Positions 1-9,305 are shown, counted from the first letter of the stretch. The stretch is 64,000 nucleotides of DNA from Acytostelium subglobosum LB1 (GCF_000787575.1 NW_012236515.1:355892-419891); one strand, 5' to 3'. The notes: generated by a model from the letters alone, not told the origin. A program made the numbers and translations.

Positions 1-273
1 ATTGATGGATCAAACAACCACTCAATCATTGCATCCTGTGGTGATCACACAAGTAATCGGCAATTTGAGAGTTGGAGGGAGGGAGAAGGATCAGTTACCG
101 AGATTGAACACAAATGAAAAATAATACTAATATTTAATAATTCCAGTTCATGATCATTTATACTTTAATCAACTAACTTTATTACAACAAATAATATAAT
201 ATTCTACTTCTTGTATAATAATTAATATTCATAACATATAATTATAATACTAATATATATATATATATATAAA
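1..273. other. AT-rich 5' flank
   Basis: No gene is visible. The last 150 bases are very AT-rich and run into a TA dinucleotide tract just before the ATG at 274, as expected for a dictyostelid promoter and 5' leader. Confidence 0.5.
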
Positions 274-1725
274 ATGATCAAATATACACTATTAATATTA
301 ATATTGTCGGCCACCTGTTTGTTGGCTGATCAAAATTATACTACCTATTTGAGCCCTGGAATCACCTGGGGAGTCTGGGAGGGATGGGGAACCTCACTGG
401 CTTGGATGGGTCAGGCATTTGGTTGGAGCACCAACATTGCCGACATTCTCTTCACCTTGGAGAATGAGATCCTATTCCAAGATATGTTCATTCCTGGTCT
501 TGGCCTCAACATTGTCCGTTACAACGCCGGAGCCAGTTCCTGGGTCGCTGCCAATGGTGACTATATGAAAGCCTCGCCAAGAATCAAACGTTCTCGCCAA
601 ATGGATGCCTTCTGGACCAACTGGGACTCGTCCGATCCCGAGTCCGACAGCTGGGACTGGAGTGTCGATGCCAACCAGAGGAACATGATGTTGATGGGCC
701 GCGACCGTGGTGTCAACCACTTTGAGCTGTTCTCGAACTCCCCCGTCTGGTGGATGTGCTACAACCACAACCCTTCTGGATCAGACTTTGGCTACTCCGA
801 CAACTTGCAGAAGTGGAACCTCCAGAACCACACCGTCTACCTGGCCAATATTGCCCAGCACTACCGTGATGTCTACGGCCTCAACTTCACCTCGGTCGAT
901 GCCTTCAACGAGCCCACCTCCAAGACTTGGTTCTTTGACGGTGCCCAGGAGGGTTGCCACTTTGACGTGAGCACCCAAGAGATTGTCATTGAGTACCTGT
1001 ACGACGAGTTCCTCGCCCGTGGAATGGAGAATGTCGCCGTTGCCGCCTCAGACGAGAACAACTTCCAGAGCTGCTACGACACCTGGCGCGCATTCAGCAA
1101 TGTCACCCAGGACTTTGTCGACAAGATCAACTGTCACGGCTACGAATATGGACATGGTCCACGTGCTGGCATCTACTACGAGGCCAACTCAACTGGCAAG
1201 GTGCTCTGGATGTCCGAGTATGGTGAGGGAGATGCCTCGGGCATGTCGATGGCCACCAACATGTTGCTTGACTTCACCGAGCTGCATCCAACCGCATGGG
1301 TCTACTGGCAGATTCTGGATATCCCAGGTTGGGGCATGATTGTCGCCGACGACAACACCAACACCACGTCCTACCCCGTCGCCACCAAGTACTTTGTGTT
1401 CTGTCAGTTCACCCGTCACATCCGTGAGGGCATGCTCATGATTGGCAGTGAGGACCCCAACACAATGGCTGCCTACGATCGCGTCAAGAAGGACTTGGTC
1501 ATCATCACCGTCAACCATGGCACTGCTCAATGGATCTCGTACGACTTGTCCAACTTCCAGTATCCAGAGGGCCCAAAGATGGTGGACAGATGGGTCACCA
1601 ACACTGAAAGCCAGGACAATCTTTACCAACACTATCGCGACACCACATTCGAGTACTCATACTTTGAGGCATTCTTTGAGACCAACACTATTCAGACCTT
1701 TGTTGTACACAATATTACCTTTTAA
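274..1725 (+). CDS. Secreted GH30-family glycosidase (endo-beta-1,6-galactanase-like)
   Basis: An intronless 483-aa protein with a hydrophobic N-terminal signal peptide (about residues 1-18). Near the N terminus WEGWGTSLAW is the pattern seen in GH30 beta-1,6-galactanase-type enzymes. The retaining glycosidase pair is visible: acid/base E213 in AFNEP and nucleophile E315 in WMSEYGEGD. A (beta/alpha)8 barrel followed by a beta-rich C-terminal part is expected for the family. Several N-x-S/T sites (NYT, NHT, NFT) fit a secreted glycoprotein. By family it should cleave beta-linked galactan or related polysaccharide outside the cell or in phagosomes; the exact substrate is inference. The start is the first ATG after the TA tract. 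No neighbour suggests a pathway. Confidence 0.85.
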   Translation: MIKYTLLILILSATCLLADQNYTTYLSPGITWGVWEGWGTSLAWMGQAFGWSTNIADILFTLENEILFQDMFIPGLGLNIVRYNAGASSWVAANGDYMKASPRIKRSRQMDAFWTNWDSSDPESDSWDWSVDANQRNMMLMGRDRGVNHFELFSNSPVWWMCYNHNPSGSDFGYSDNLQKWNLQNHTVYLANIAQHYRDVYGLNFTSVDAFNEPTSKTWFFDGAQEGCHFDVSTQEIVIEYLYDEFLARGMENVAVAASDENNFQSCYDTWRAFSNVTQDFVDKINCHGYEYGHGPRAGIYYEANSTGKVLWMSEYGEGDASGMSMATNMLLDFTELHPTAWVYWQILDIPGWGMIVADDNTNTTSYPVATKYFVFCQFTRHIREGMLMIGSEDPNTMAAYDRVKKDLVIITVNHGTAQWISYDLSNFQYPEGPKMVDRWVTNTESQDNLYQHYRDTTFEYSYFEAFFETNTIQTFVVHNITF

Positions 1726-2014
1726 TCAGCTTTCTAGATATATATGGTATCATAGATATAATAAACAAACGATATGAATGTCACCCAATAATTTGTTACA
1801 ACAAATGAATGAAAGTATCTGGGAATCAATCAATCAACTTTATAAATTAAGTTTAAAATGTTCCAATAGTCTTAAAATGGTATAAAATCAATCATAATGA
1901 CTACATCAACAATCATTTTAATAATATTTATACCATGATGTTTGATTGGTTCATTATTAATTTTATTTATCAAAGGATACAATTAATTAATAATTAATTA
2001 GTATTTTATTATTA
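1726..2014. other. AT-rich intergenic region
   Basis: Strongly AT-rich DNA with TTAATTAATTAA-type runs between the glycosidase and the hydrolase gene. It probably holds the 3' end of one transcript and the promoter and leader of the next. Nothing else was recognised. Confidence 0.4.
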
Positions 2015-3296
2015 AGTAAGTATTTTTTTTATTTATAATTAACTGTTAGTTTGATACTAATTAATTGATAATCAATAAATAATTATTTATTAAGTGGCTC
2101 AATTGGAATTACAAGATTTAATAAGGGCATGGTTATGTAATGCTCTTTATGAAGGACATACAGCTTCAACTAAAACTCCAGGTAATACATGTTTGGAAAG
2201 AATAAATAATTATTTGAATATAATTAGACAACAATGGCAAGATCAACAAAGATTAATAGAACTTGAGGAATTGAATAATTATGAAGTATTGATTGTACAT
2301 CCTAATATGGATATGGCATCATTCCTCAATCAAGAGAGAAATACAGTGGAGATAGTATATAGAGGAAGTATTATAAAGAGTCTAAATATATCAACTGTAC
2401 TTAAAGACCTATCAAACATTGGATATATTATGGCCAATAATCATGGAGACAATATTGAGAGATTGAACCCTGCATTTCAATTCTTTCGAACAGTCAGGGA
2501 CATGGCACCAGCCAACTCAATAATCACAGCATGTGGATTCTCAGCTGGAGGAAGTGTGGCTGAGCGTGTGGCAATACAAATGGGATGCTTCGCAGTATTG
2601 TTCAATCCTGGAGGTGATATCAATTTTTACAATGGTAGAGAAAGATTATTAACAATCAAAGCATATCTAATTGATAATGATTTGATTTGTAAATATCGTG
2701 ATAATCATGCTGTGGTCATTAGACATCCTAAGACTGATGGTGTACCACCACATAAATTGATCAACTTTCTAAATGCCACACTGATCCAGCCTCCGCCAGA
2801 CCAACCATTCATCACTAATATCACCATTCAATCAAACATCAATAATTCCAATCCAATTATGATAATGATTACATTAAATGTAGTTGCAACATATTCTCAA
2901 GGTGAAGTAGTCCATCAAGTTGTTAATCTTGGAACTGTATCAGATCATAGTGTACAAGCATTCAAGACTGCACTAGACACCCTTGGTCCAATGACTTTAA
3001 ACAACTTACTAGGTACAGGTTCCAACAACAAGTCAACATTAGAGATTGGAAAACGAGTGTCTTTGGAGGCAGCTCAATCATTCATCATAAGTTATATCAC
3101 TGAGAAGATGGGAGAGTTGTTTGGAATCAACGTTGAGAACAATATTCAATTAATATCACGTGTTGTTCAGACCGTGATCAAGGTCTGTTTCAAATTGTTC
3201 ATGGGTGGAGATGCTTCAAAAGTATTTAAGGACCAAGTTATCACTCATGTATTATCACTTACACCAATAGTCCACTCACCTTCACATCAGATATGA
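2015..3296 (+). CDS. Alpha/beta-hydrolase (lipase-3-like) part of a large protein; start codon probably split by an intron
   Basis: The open frame begins at 2094 with GTG, which is not a normal eukaryotic start. A perfect donor GTAAGT lies at 2016-2021 and an AAG acceptor ends at 2094. Splicing joins A2015 to TG2095-2096 and makes ATG-GCT-CAA, so the start is inferred to be created by removing a 79-bp intron. The 400-aa product has VYRGS followed by a nucleophile-elbow motif GFSAGG (Ser about residue 150) and FNPGG, as in class-3 lipase-like hydrolases. The frame ends in TGA at 3294-3296, overlapping the next frame. That frame is also open for some way upstream of its first ATG. I infer one protein of about 980 aa broken by a one-base frame change near 3240-3290. 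No intron with suitable phase was found there. Substrate unknown. Confidence 0.6.
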
Positions 3297-5038
3297 AGAG
3301 AGAGTTTAATGGACAATATGAGAATGGTGTGATCTCAAGAAATCAGTTGGACATGGGACTGGGATTTGGTACCTGGATTGGAGTCCACACTGAACATATT
3401 CAATCTGATTTTGTAAGGAATGGAGAGGAGTATCATCGTGATCAAACTGGTGTTGGCATCCATGCATCATTGTTTGGAGTGTTTGATGTATCACTTGGAT
3501 TGGTATNATCAGGTTGTGAGATTGGGAAACCAAATGTCATCCAGGATGGCACATCAACAATTATCATGAATCACTCACATACTTACAAGCTTCAATTATG
3601 TATTAGATTTAGTATGAGTGATCGATCAAAGGAGTTCCGACTATCTCCAGCATGGTCAACAAAGTCCAAACTTGGAGGGATCATTGATACACATTCTGGA
3701 ACTGATCCCTATGATGATTATGGACCAAATATTATTCGTTCTGTCAAGGTAGGAAAAAGTGGAGAAGTAGTGATTAAGAACAAACAAGTAAATGTGGAGA
3801 TTACGAAGTCAAAGAATGAAGTGGAAGTGGAAAAGGCAAAGAATATGGGTTTGAGACAGACGACAAGATATGAGGAGAAAAAGGAAGTAATAGTGATGAC
3901 AACCAAAAATAATCCACATGGATCATATCAAAGTGGGAATATCCAGATCAGTAGTGCCACAACATTAGTCAGTGAGATAAAGGAGACTGGTCTATTCGCA
4001 GTTAAAGATAAAAATATTATGATCACATCAACAATGGACAATGGCAAGTTGGAACAAACTCTGAAGGTGAAGGATCAGTTGAGTGCTGGGGCATCAAGTT
4101 CAATCAACAGTGCAGTCTCTCAGTTGGTAGCAATGTGTATCAAATACCAACAAGACGGGATACCACCCTCAATGAATGATTTCCTGAAATGTGCAATTGA
4201 GATAGCTAAACAATTCATAATAAGCAACACAGTGGTTCTGGCTCAAATCAAAAGGTCTTTTGGAAAGCAAGGACTAATAGGATCTTGCTTTGTATTAATA
4301 TGTAATGGAATCAAGATGGTCTTTGATGAGAAGAATGATCCAGAAGAATTGGATAGGCAGAATGTAAAGGAATTATTAATTCTACTTGGACAAGTTGGTG
4401 TTGCCTCTCGAAAAGTGGCCCCTTACATCGGATCATTGATCTCACCTTTAAATTCATTGATTTCTAACATTGGAGATATCCAATCATATAAGAAAACAAT
4501 TGGACAAGCCATCAATGATATGTGTTTGGATTGGACCACAAGTGGAGTTGGACTAGCACTTGGCAATCTTACATTTGCAGGCTTGTCACTGTGTGGACTT
4601 TCCTTTTTACCATCTATGATTGGAGCTGCTACTGTTGGAACTCTTTCAGTATGGGCATCAGGAAAGTTATATAATAGTTTTGCCAATTGGAGAATGAGAA
4701 GATCAATGTCCAATAGATTGGATCAACTCAATAAGAAGTATGGATTATCAAGATTGAATGGTGAAGATACAATCAAAAAGATATACAAAAGACAATGTTT
4801 GATCAATCATTCGGATAAAGGTGGCAGTGATGAACAGTTCATTAATATGCAAAGTGAGTTCACAGAGATATACCAAATACGTATATCATTAGGAATATTC
4901 CATGAGAAGGATGATAAAAAACAACAATCATGGATGGAGTACATCACCAAGATGGTCAACTTTAGGAACCTGTTCTCTGAGCCAGAGTATAGAGGGGAAG
5001 TCCCCAAACAATATATTGAATTCATCTCAAACCAGTAA
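3293..5038 (+). CDS. J-domain-bearing C-terminal part of the same protein (HPD changed to HSD)
   Basis: A 581-codon frame, open upstream of its ATG and overlapping the hydrolase frame by four bases. In order it has a beta-rich segment, a charged Lys-rich middle, a hydrophobic stretch (about 4540-4660) that could be membrane-associated, and a C-terminal J-like domain (about 4725-4880). The J loop reads NHSDKGGS, so the HPD triplet that activates Hsp70 is HSD (4808-4816). N at 3507 lies inside one codon and does not change the frame. The simplest reading is that this and the preceding frame are one gene interrupted by a single-base indel; two genes sharing ATGA would be unusual in a eukaryote. 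The specific role is unknown. Confidence 0.55.
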   Translation: MKREFNGQYENGVISRNQLDMGLGFGTWIGVHTEHIQSDFVRNGEEYHRDQTGVGIHASLFGVFDVSLGLVXSGCEIGKPNVIQDGTSTIIMNHSHTYKLQLCIRFSMSDRSKEFRLSPAWSTKSKLGGIIDTHSGTDPYDDYGPNIIRSVKVGKSGEVVIKNKQVNVEITKSKNEVEVEKAKNMGLRQTTRYEEKKEVIVMTTKNNPHGSYQSGNIQISSATTLVSEIKETGLFAVKDKNIMITSTMDNGKLEQTLKVKDQLSAGASSSINSAVSQLVAMCIKYQQDGIPPSMNDFLKCAIEIAKQFIISNTVVLAQIKRSFGKQGLIGSCFVLICNGIKMVFDEKNDPEELDRQNVKELLILLGQVGVASRKVAPYIGSLISPLNSLISNIGDIQSYKKTIGQAINDMCLDWTTSGVGLALGNLTFAGLSLCGLSFLPSMIGAATVGTLSVWASGKLYNSFANWRMRRSMSNRLDQLNKKYGLSRLNGEDTIKKIYKRQCLINHSDKGGSDEQFINMQSEFTEIYQIRISLGIFHEKDDKKQQSWMEYITKMVNFRNLFSEPEYRGEVPKQYIEFISNQ

Positions 5039-5432
5039 ATTTTAATAATATTATTTTTATCTTAATCTATCAACATACATAGAGATGATTATTAATACTG
5101 AACATTTTCAGGGTGAATATATATTTATAACTATAAATTTACCTGGACTTTTCAAATGATCGTGGAGTACCCAACACCAATGATGATGTGGGCCAAAGAA
5201 CCTTCTTTGCTTCTTTCGTGGATAGAGGAGTGGTGATTGAAATTGAAATATCTGTGTTCTTTGGGTGCTTTTCACAGCTTTTCAAGCTTCTTTGTGTGGG
5301 TGGTCGACCATTCAAACTGTTGACTTTGTTCAAAGTCCGACAGACTCATTTTATTAATAACTTTATTCATTCTACAAACATTCACACATACATACAGATA
5401 TACAGATTAGTTGTTATAACAGCATAAAAGAT
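5039..5432. other. Intergenic region upstream of the selenoprotein GPx candidate
   Basis: About 390 bp. The first part is AT-rich, probably the 3' end of the hydrolase/J gene. The middle (5180-5330) is less AT-rich with repeated CTTCTTT-like pyrimidine runs. I see no convincing coding potential, so this is probably promoter and 5' leader. Confidence 0.4.
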
Positions 5433-6238
5433 ATGTTCAATCAAAGAGCATTCTTTGCGCTGACAACAGCTTTGGTGTGGTTGTCTGTGGCGCATACGTC
5501 GGCACAGATGACCAATGTCTCTTGTACAACACCATCAAAGTCATTCTACGATCTCTCCTACACGTTGCTCAACGGCACTCACGTCAACTTTGACCAGTTC
5601 AGAGGCAAGGTTGTCCTGCTGCTCAACACCGCTTCATTCTGAGGAATGACAAACGAATCTTACACAAACTGTAATCAGCTTGTTGATAAGTTCGGAACTG
5701 AAGGTATGTTATGTCGGTCAGAGTGAAGTTTGTTTGATCGATGACAACGAAGTTAACTAACAATCAATCAAACAATCATTCAAACAGAGTTTGCCATTCT
5801 TGGCTTCCCTTGCGCACAGTTCATCAACCAGGAGCCTGGTAGCAATGAGGAGGAGATCCTCCACTGCTTGAAGTACGTCCGTCCTGGAAACAACTTTGAG
5901 CCAAACTTCATGTTGTTCGAGAAGGTATGTTATATGAATGATACAGCTCACTCAATCAATCACTCACTCATTCACTTGGCATTCAATCAATATAGTCCGA
6001 TGTTAATGGACCAACGACCAACTCTGTGTTCACGTGGTTGAAGAGTGGCTGTGGCCCTTCATCACCAACACTCATCCCTTCCGCTTATATCAGCTGGACA
6101 CCAGTTATGTACAACGACATTGAGTGGAACTTTGCCAAGTTCCTCGTGTCCAAGACTGGTGAGCTCGTCCGAAGGTACTCACCCGAGACCTTCCCCCAGT
6201 TCCTATCGGGAGACATTGCCGAGCTGATCAGTCAATAG
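5433..6238 (+). CDS. Secreted glutathione peroxidase, candidate selenoprotein (Sec at TGA 5640-5642)
   Basis: Three exons (5433-5703, 5788-5924, 5996-6238; GTATGT donors, AG acceptors) give 216 aa if the in-frame TGA at 5640-5642 is read as selenocysteine (U70). It ends at TAG 6236-6238. A signal peptide covers about residues 1-25. The TGA sits in NTASF-U-GMTN, the catalytic position of GPx enzymes, and the downstream frame keeps the family sequence: GFPCAQF, Q105 exactly 35 residues after Sec as in human GPX1, [14 protein letters not shown], and W180-N181. The tetrad Sec/Gln/Trp/Asn is therefore complete. It resembles animal GPX1/2/3 more than plant/yeast Cys-GPx. It should reduce hydrogen peroxide or lipid hydroperoxides with thiols in the secretory route or outside the cell. 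A SECIS-like hairpin lies in the 3' UTR. TGA is a normal stop elsewhere in this window, so decoding must be gene-specific. Confidence 0.85.
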
Positions 6239-6319
6239 TCATTGACTACTACTACTGATCACCTATCGATACTGATTGGATACAACCAACCTCTGGAACA
6301 ACTGGACCACCGGACATTG

Positions 6320-6389
6320 GCGAGTCTGTAATGATGTGGTATCCCCAAAATTACTCTGTTAATCAGGATACCATTGAAAGATGTCTTGC
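6320..6389 (+). promoter_or_regulatory. SECIS element (form 2-like) in the GPx 3' UTR
   Basis: This hairpin starts about 80 nt after the TAG stop. Core: UGA of ATGA (6331-6334) faces TGAA (6375-6378), giving U6332-A6378, G6333.A6377, A6334.G6376 and U6335.U6375, the SECIS quartet. Above it are G6336.U6374 and eight perfect pairs, TGGTATCC (6337-6344) with GGATACCA (6366-6373). Twelve nt after ATGA comes AAAA (6347-6350), the unpaired apical A motif. A mini-stem around ATTA/TAAT (6350-6353 with 6360-6363) makes it form 2-like. A lower helix GCGAG/CTTGC (6320-6324 with 6385-6389) is plausible. Pairings were read by eye; function is inferred from the TGA in the gene. Confidence 0.8.
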
Positions 6390-6704
6390 TCCCAATGTAA
6401 CTCGTGTGGCACCAGGCCGAGGTAGTTGCCAACTCCATCATGGATCGACCGGCGCCCATTCCATCCATCCATTCAACTCCATCAATAATTCCATAAATTA
6501 AAATCAATGGATTTCCATCACCACTTTTCCTTGAACAATTTGATTGATTGATTGTGTGATCCGAGCGTGTGATCAGATGTTCATCAATCTGACACATATA
6601 CGACAACATGGACCAATTATCATTTATAATAATAAGGAGAATAGTATCACAACTATGGATTCATGGACATGGATGCAGTACAATCAATGTTCAAATATAT
6701 TTAA

Positions 6705-8222
6705 TTAATTAAATAATACAACAGATTGAGGTTGATCCTTTGTTTCGCTCTCCATAATAGAATATGTAGATTGATGATGTGTGCAAGTGTCTGGAATCTC
6801 TGATGATACAGCAATAGCATAGTCCCTATCTAGACGCCTGACATGGACCATCCTCTGATGATTGTGTGAGTCAGTGACCACCATTATTCGAAAGCTCTGT
6901 GACCAGATCAATTCTTTAACATAACTCTTGCCAGCACGAATGGCAACACTGTCCATGCCCTCCCAATCATTGAACGCAGAGATAGTTGTTTGAACCTCTG
7001 TGATAGGTTTATCAACATGCCATCCTAACGCCTTCGTCTCATAGATGTTATTGCCATTCAAGATGCCAACCGTTTCCAAGTTTGGACACGCAGAGATCAT
7101 CGATTGGACAACTAATGGCTTGATATTGAAATTCTTGATTGACAAATGTGTGATTGAGGGTGGTATTAAATCAATTGATCCAGGCTGTCTCCAACGTTTA
7201 CTCAGCTCCAATGTACGAAGTGACGACGGCAATGACCCAACTGCAAGATCCTTGTTGTATTCATCGCCGAATGAGAGCAATGTAAGAGTGTCGGGCAGTG
7301 TTCCTGGTTGTATAGGACGAAGGTAGTACTTTCCAAGGTAGAGTGCCGTGATACTTGTTGGCAAGCCGATCGATTCCAATGGACGATTAAACAATTGGCC
7401 CAATGTGAGGGACGACACTGTGCCAGGGAGCAAGGTGGTGATTGACAGATCCTCATTAATGTGAACATGCATGGTCGTTTGAGTTAGGCAAGGGAGTTTG
7501 GTCCGAGGGTCGATCACAAACGTTGACTTTGTCTCCATTGTGCTGGGCCACGGTATCTTCTTCTGGAAACTGATCTGTTTGAGTGATGGCGGGAAGATAG
7601 ATTCGTCGAATGGTTGTTTGATACGATGGGTTATGTCAGCAGTTGGAAAGATGGAGCCTTGTTTATCAAAGATTTGATGTCCATAGATGAGGAAAAGCAG
7701 TGTCGAGGGCAGACAGCCAGGAGCAAACCCCTGAACAAAGTGTCGACCCATTGTCAACGAGGTGAGTGAGTGGGGTAGCCAACCAACTGGTATTTCCTTG
7801 TTGAAGTCATCCCCAAACGCCAGTGTTAAGATTCGCTCTGGTGCTCTCCAATTGGTAAGAGGTTGATTATATCTTGGACCAAACCTGAGTATGATCAGAC
7901 CCTGGGGAAGCGCACCATCTTCAATCAAACAGTTGAAATTGAGTGGCATTGTAAGAGATGTTAATGAAGGTGGGATAGTTCCTTTGTTGATTGGTGTCGT
8001 TGGTCCTCCTCCATCCTCGATCATTGGCATTATCATAGTAATGGGTACATGTTTGGGACGAGACTTTGAGTGATGGGTATTCCAGTCAATGCATCCTGAT
8101 CCACCCATACATTGTATTGATGATCTAACATGTTTGCATATGAGTGATGCAGTGGCAATGTCTATCCTATCATTGATAAATCCAACAATGTACTTTATAA
8201 TTATAGTTGGAAGAGTATCCAT
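6705..8222 (-). CDS. FNIP-repeat protein with F-box-like N terminus
   Basis: An intronless 505-aa protein. The first 40 residues (LPTIIIKYIVGF...DIATASLICKHV) look like the F-box-like start of many dictyostelid repeat proteins. The rest has repeats of about 22 residues containing LP-x-SLTSL-x-x-G followed by FN/YN-x-P, the FNIP repeat, a leucine-rich-repeat relative greatly expanded in dictyostelids. Examples are GDDFNKEIPVGWLP, GQLFNRPLE and GDEYNKDLAVGSLP. Such proteins are thought to be scaffolds or substrate adaptors; the partner cannot be inferred. It is divergent from the second GPx gene, with about 256 bp between the start codons, so the two may share a promoter region. Confidence 0.85.
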   Translation of the reverse strand: MDTLPTIIIKYIVGFINDRIDIATASLICKHVRSSIQCMGGSGCIDWNTHHSKSRPKHVPITMIMPMIEDGGGPTTPINKGTIPPSLTSLTMPLNFNCLIEDGALPQGLIILRFGPRYNQPLTNWRAPERILTLAFGDDFNKEIPVGWLPHSLTSLTMGRHFVQGFAPGCLPSTLLFLIYGHQIFDKQGSIFPTADITHRIKQPFDESIFPPSLKQISFQKKIPWPSTMETKSTFVIDPRTKLPCLTQTTMHVHINEDLSITTLLPGTVSSLTLGQLFNRPLESIGLPTSITALYLGKYYLRPIQPGTLPDTLTLLSFGDEYNKDLAVGSLPSSLRTLELSKRWRQPGSIDLIPPSITHLSIKNFNIKPLVVQSMISACPNLETVGILNGNNIYETKALGWHVDKPITEVQTTISAFNDWEGMDSVAIRAGKSYVKELIWSQSFRIMVVTDSHNHQRMVHVRRLDRDYAIAVSSEIPDTCTHHQSTYSIMESETKDQPQSVVLFN

Positions 8223-8478
8223 TGTGTAGTGAAGTCATAGTAGTGATTGATCAAGGGGTTGTTTTGTGTGATTGATTTGATTGACTGGTGTATCTGTGTG
8301 GGGTGTTGATCAAATGAATGATAAAAGAAGGCGGAAACGACAAAAAGAAGCTTGGCGAGACCTTCTCTACTTTGCAAATATCTAAATAAGAATATGGATG
8401 AGGTAAATTCAATATAATGTGATTGATGGTAGATAACTATTCAATCAATCAAAGTACTAGATTATAAATAGATATATA
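8223..8478. promoter_or_regulatory. Divergent promoter region (FNIP gene / GPx paralogue)
   Basis: About 256 bp between two start codons on opposite strands, with TTGATTGA runs and an AT-rich end before the plus-strand ATG. No specific factor site was recognised, so the promoter role follows only from the divergent layout. Confidence 0.45.
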
Positions 8479-9305
8479 ATGTCATTGATCACTAGTTTAG
8501 TGATTGTCGTGGCATTGTTGATGTCAATGACATCGGCCCAGTCCAATGTCACATGCGATCAACCATCGTCTTCATTCTACAGTCTAAGTGGAACATTGAT
8601 CAATGGTACCAAGTTCGACTTTAATCAACTCCAGAACAAAGTGGTACTCATTGTCAACACTGCATCTTTCGATGATATGACCAATGACACCTACATCAAC
8701 CTCAACTTGTTGATGGACAAGTTCGGTCCACAAGGTATGTCTGACCTGTCTTGTCCATCTTCTCATCGGAGCACTCTCTAACCTCCCTTACCCTACCCTC
8801 GAACATAGAGTTTGCCATTCTTGGCTTCACAAGTGCTCAGTTCAACAATGAAGAACCAGGTCACAACAACCAACAGGTGCTCATGTGCTTGAAGCATGTA
8901 TGTCCAGGTCGCGGCTATGAGCCAAACTTCCAGTTGTTTGAGAAGGTATGTTATGTCATTTTTATCATGATCACGTGATAACCTCTGGTCACATGACCAG
9001 TGATCACGTGACAACGTGCTGATCATATGACATCCGCTAACGCCTGTTACTCCGTATCAAAGACTGATGTTAATGGACCATCAACTAGCCCAGTGTTTGC
9101 TTGGTTGAAGAGTGGATGTGGACCATCATCACCAACACTTATGGCTACTGATTTGATCAGCTGGACACCAGTATTGTACAACGACATTGAGGGTAACTTT
9201 GCCAAGTTCCTGATATCCAAGACTGGCACACTCTTTGCCAGATTCTCGATTGACACCCTTGCCCAGGACTTGTCTGGCGTCATTTCCAGTCTTCTGAGCC
9301 AATAA
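8479..9305 (+). CDS. Secreted glutathione peroxidase-like pseudoenzyme (GPx paralogue)
   Basis: Three exons (8479-8734, 8809-8945, 9063-9305) encode 211 aa. Exons 2 and 3 have exactly the lengths seen in the 5433 gene (137 and 243 nt) with the same phases, so the two are duplicates. A signal peptide covers about residues 1-20. The GPx fold is well kept ([44 protein letters not shown]). Three of four catalytic tetrad residues are changed: Sec to D65, Gln to E100, Trp to G175; only N176 remains. The frame is intact and the protein well conserved, so it is probably expressed but peroxidase-dead, perhaps a structural, binding or regulatory paralogue. The 52 bp to the next gene show no SECIS-like hairpin. 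Confidence 0.85.

Noticed and set aside
3240-3300. Programmed frameshift or ATGA-coupled second gene in the hydrolase/J locus
   Set aside because: No slippery heptamer or intron of correct phase was found, and other genes in the window show similar one-base faults; a sequence error is simpler.
5433-5642. A 69-aa truncated protein ending at the first TGA
   Set aside because: The downstream frame keeps GPx conservation through two more exons, and the 3' UTR has a SECIS-like hairpin, so Sec readthrough explains it better than a stop.
5640-5642. TGA generally reassigned to an amino acid in this organism
   Set aside because: TGA ends many intact genes here (BUB3, DHHC enzyme, SUMO protease, methylisocitrate lyase, PH-domain gene), so it is a normal stop.
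6259-6609. Minus-strand 116-aa frame overlapping the GPx 3' UTR
   Set aside because: It has no domain or splice support and overlaps the SECIS hairpin; treated as chance.
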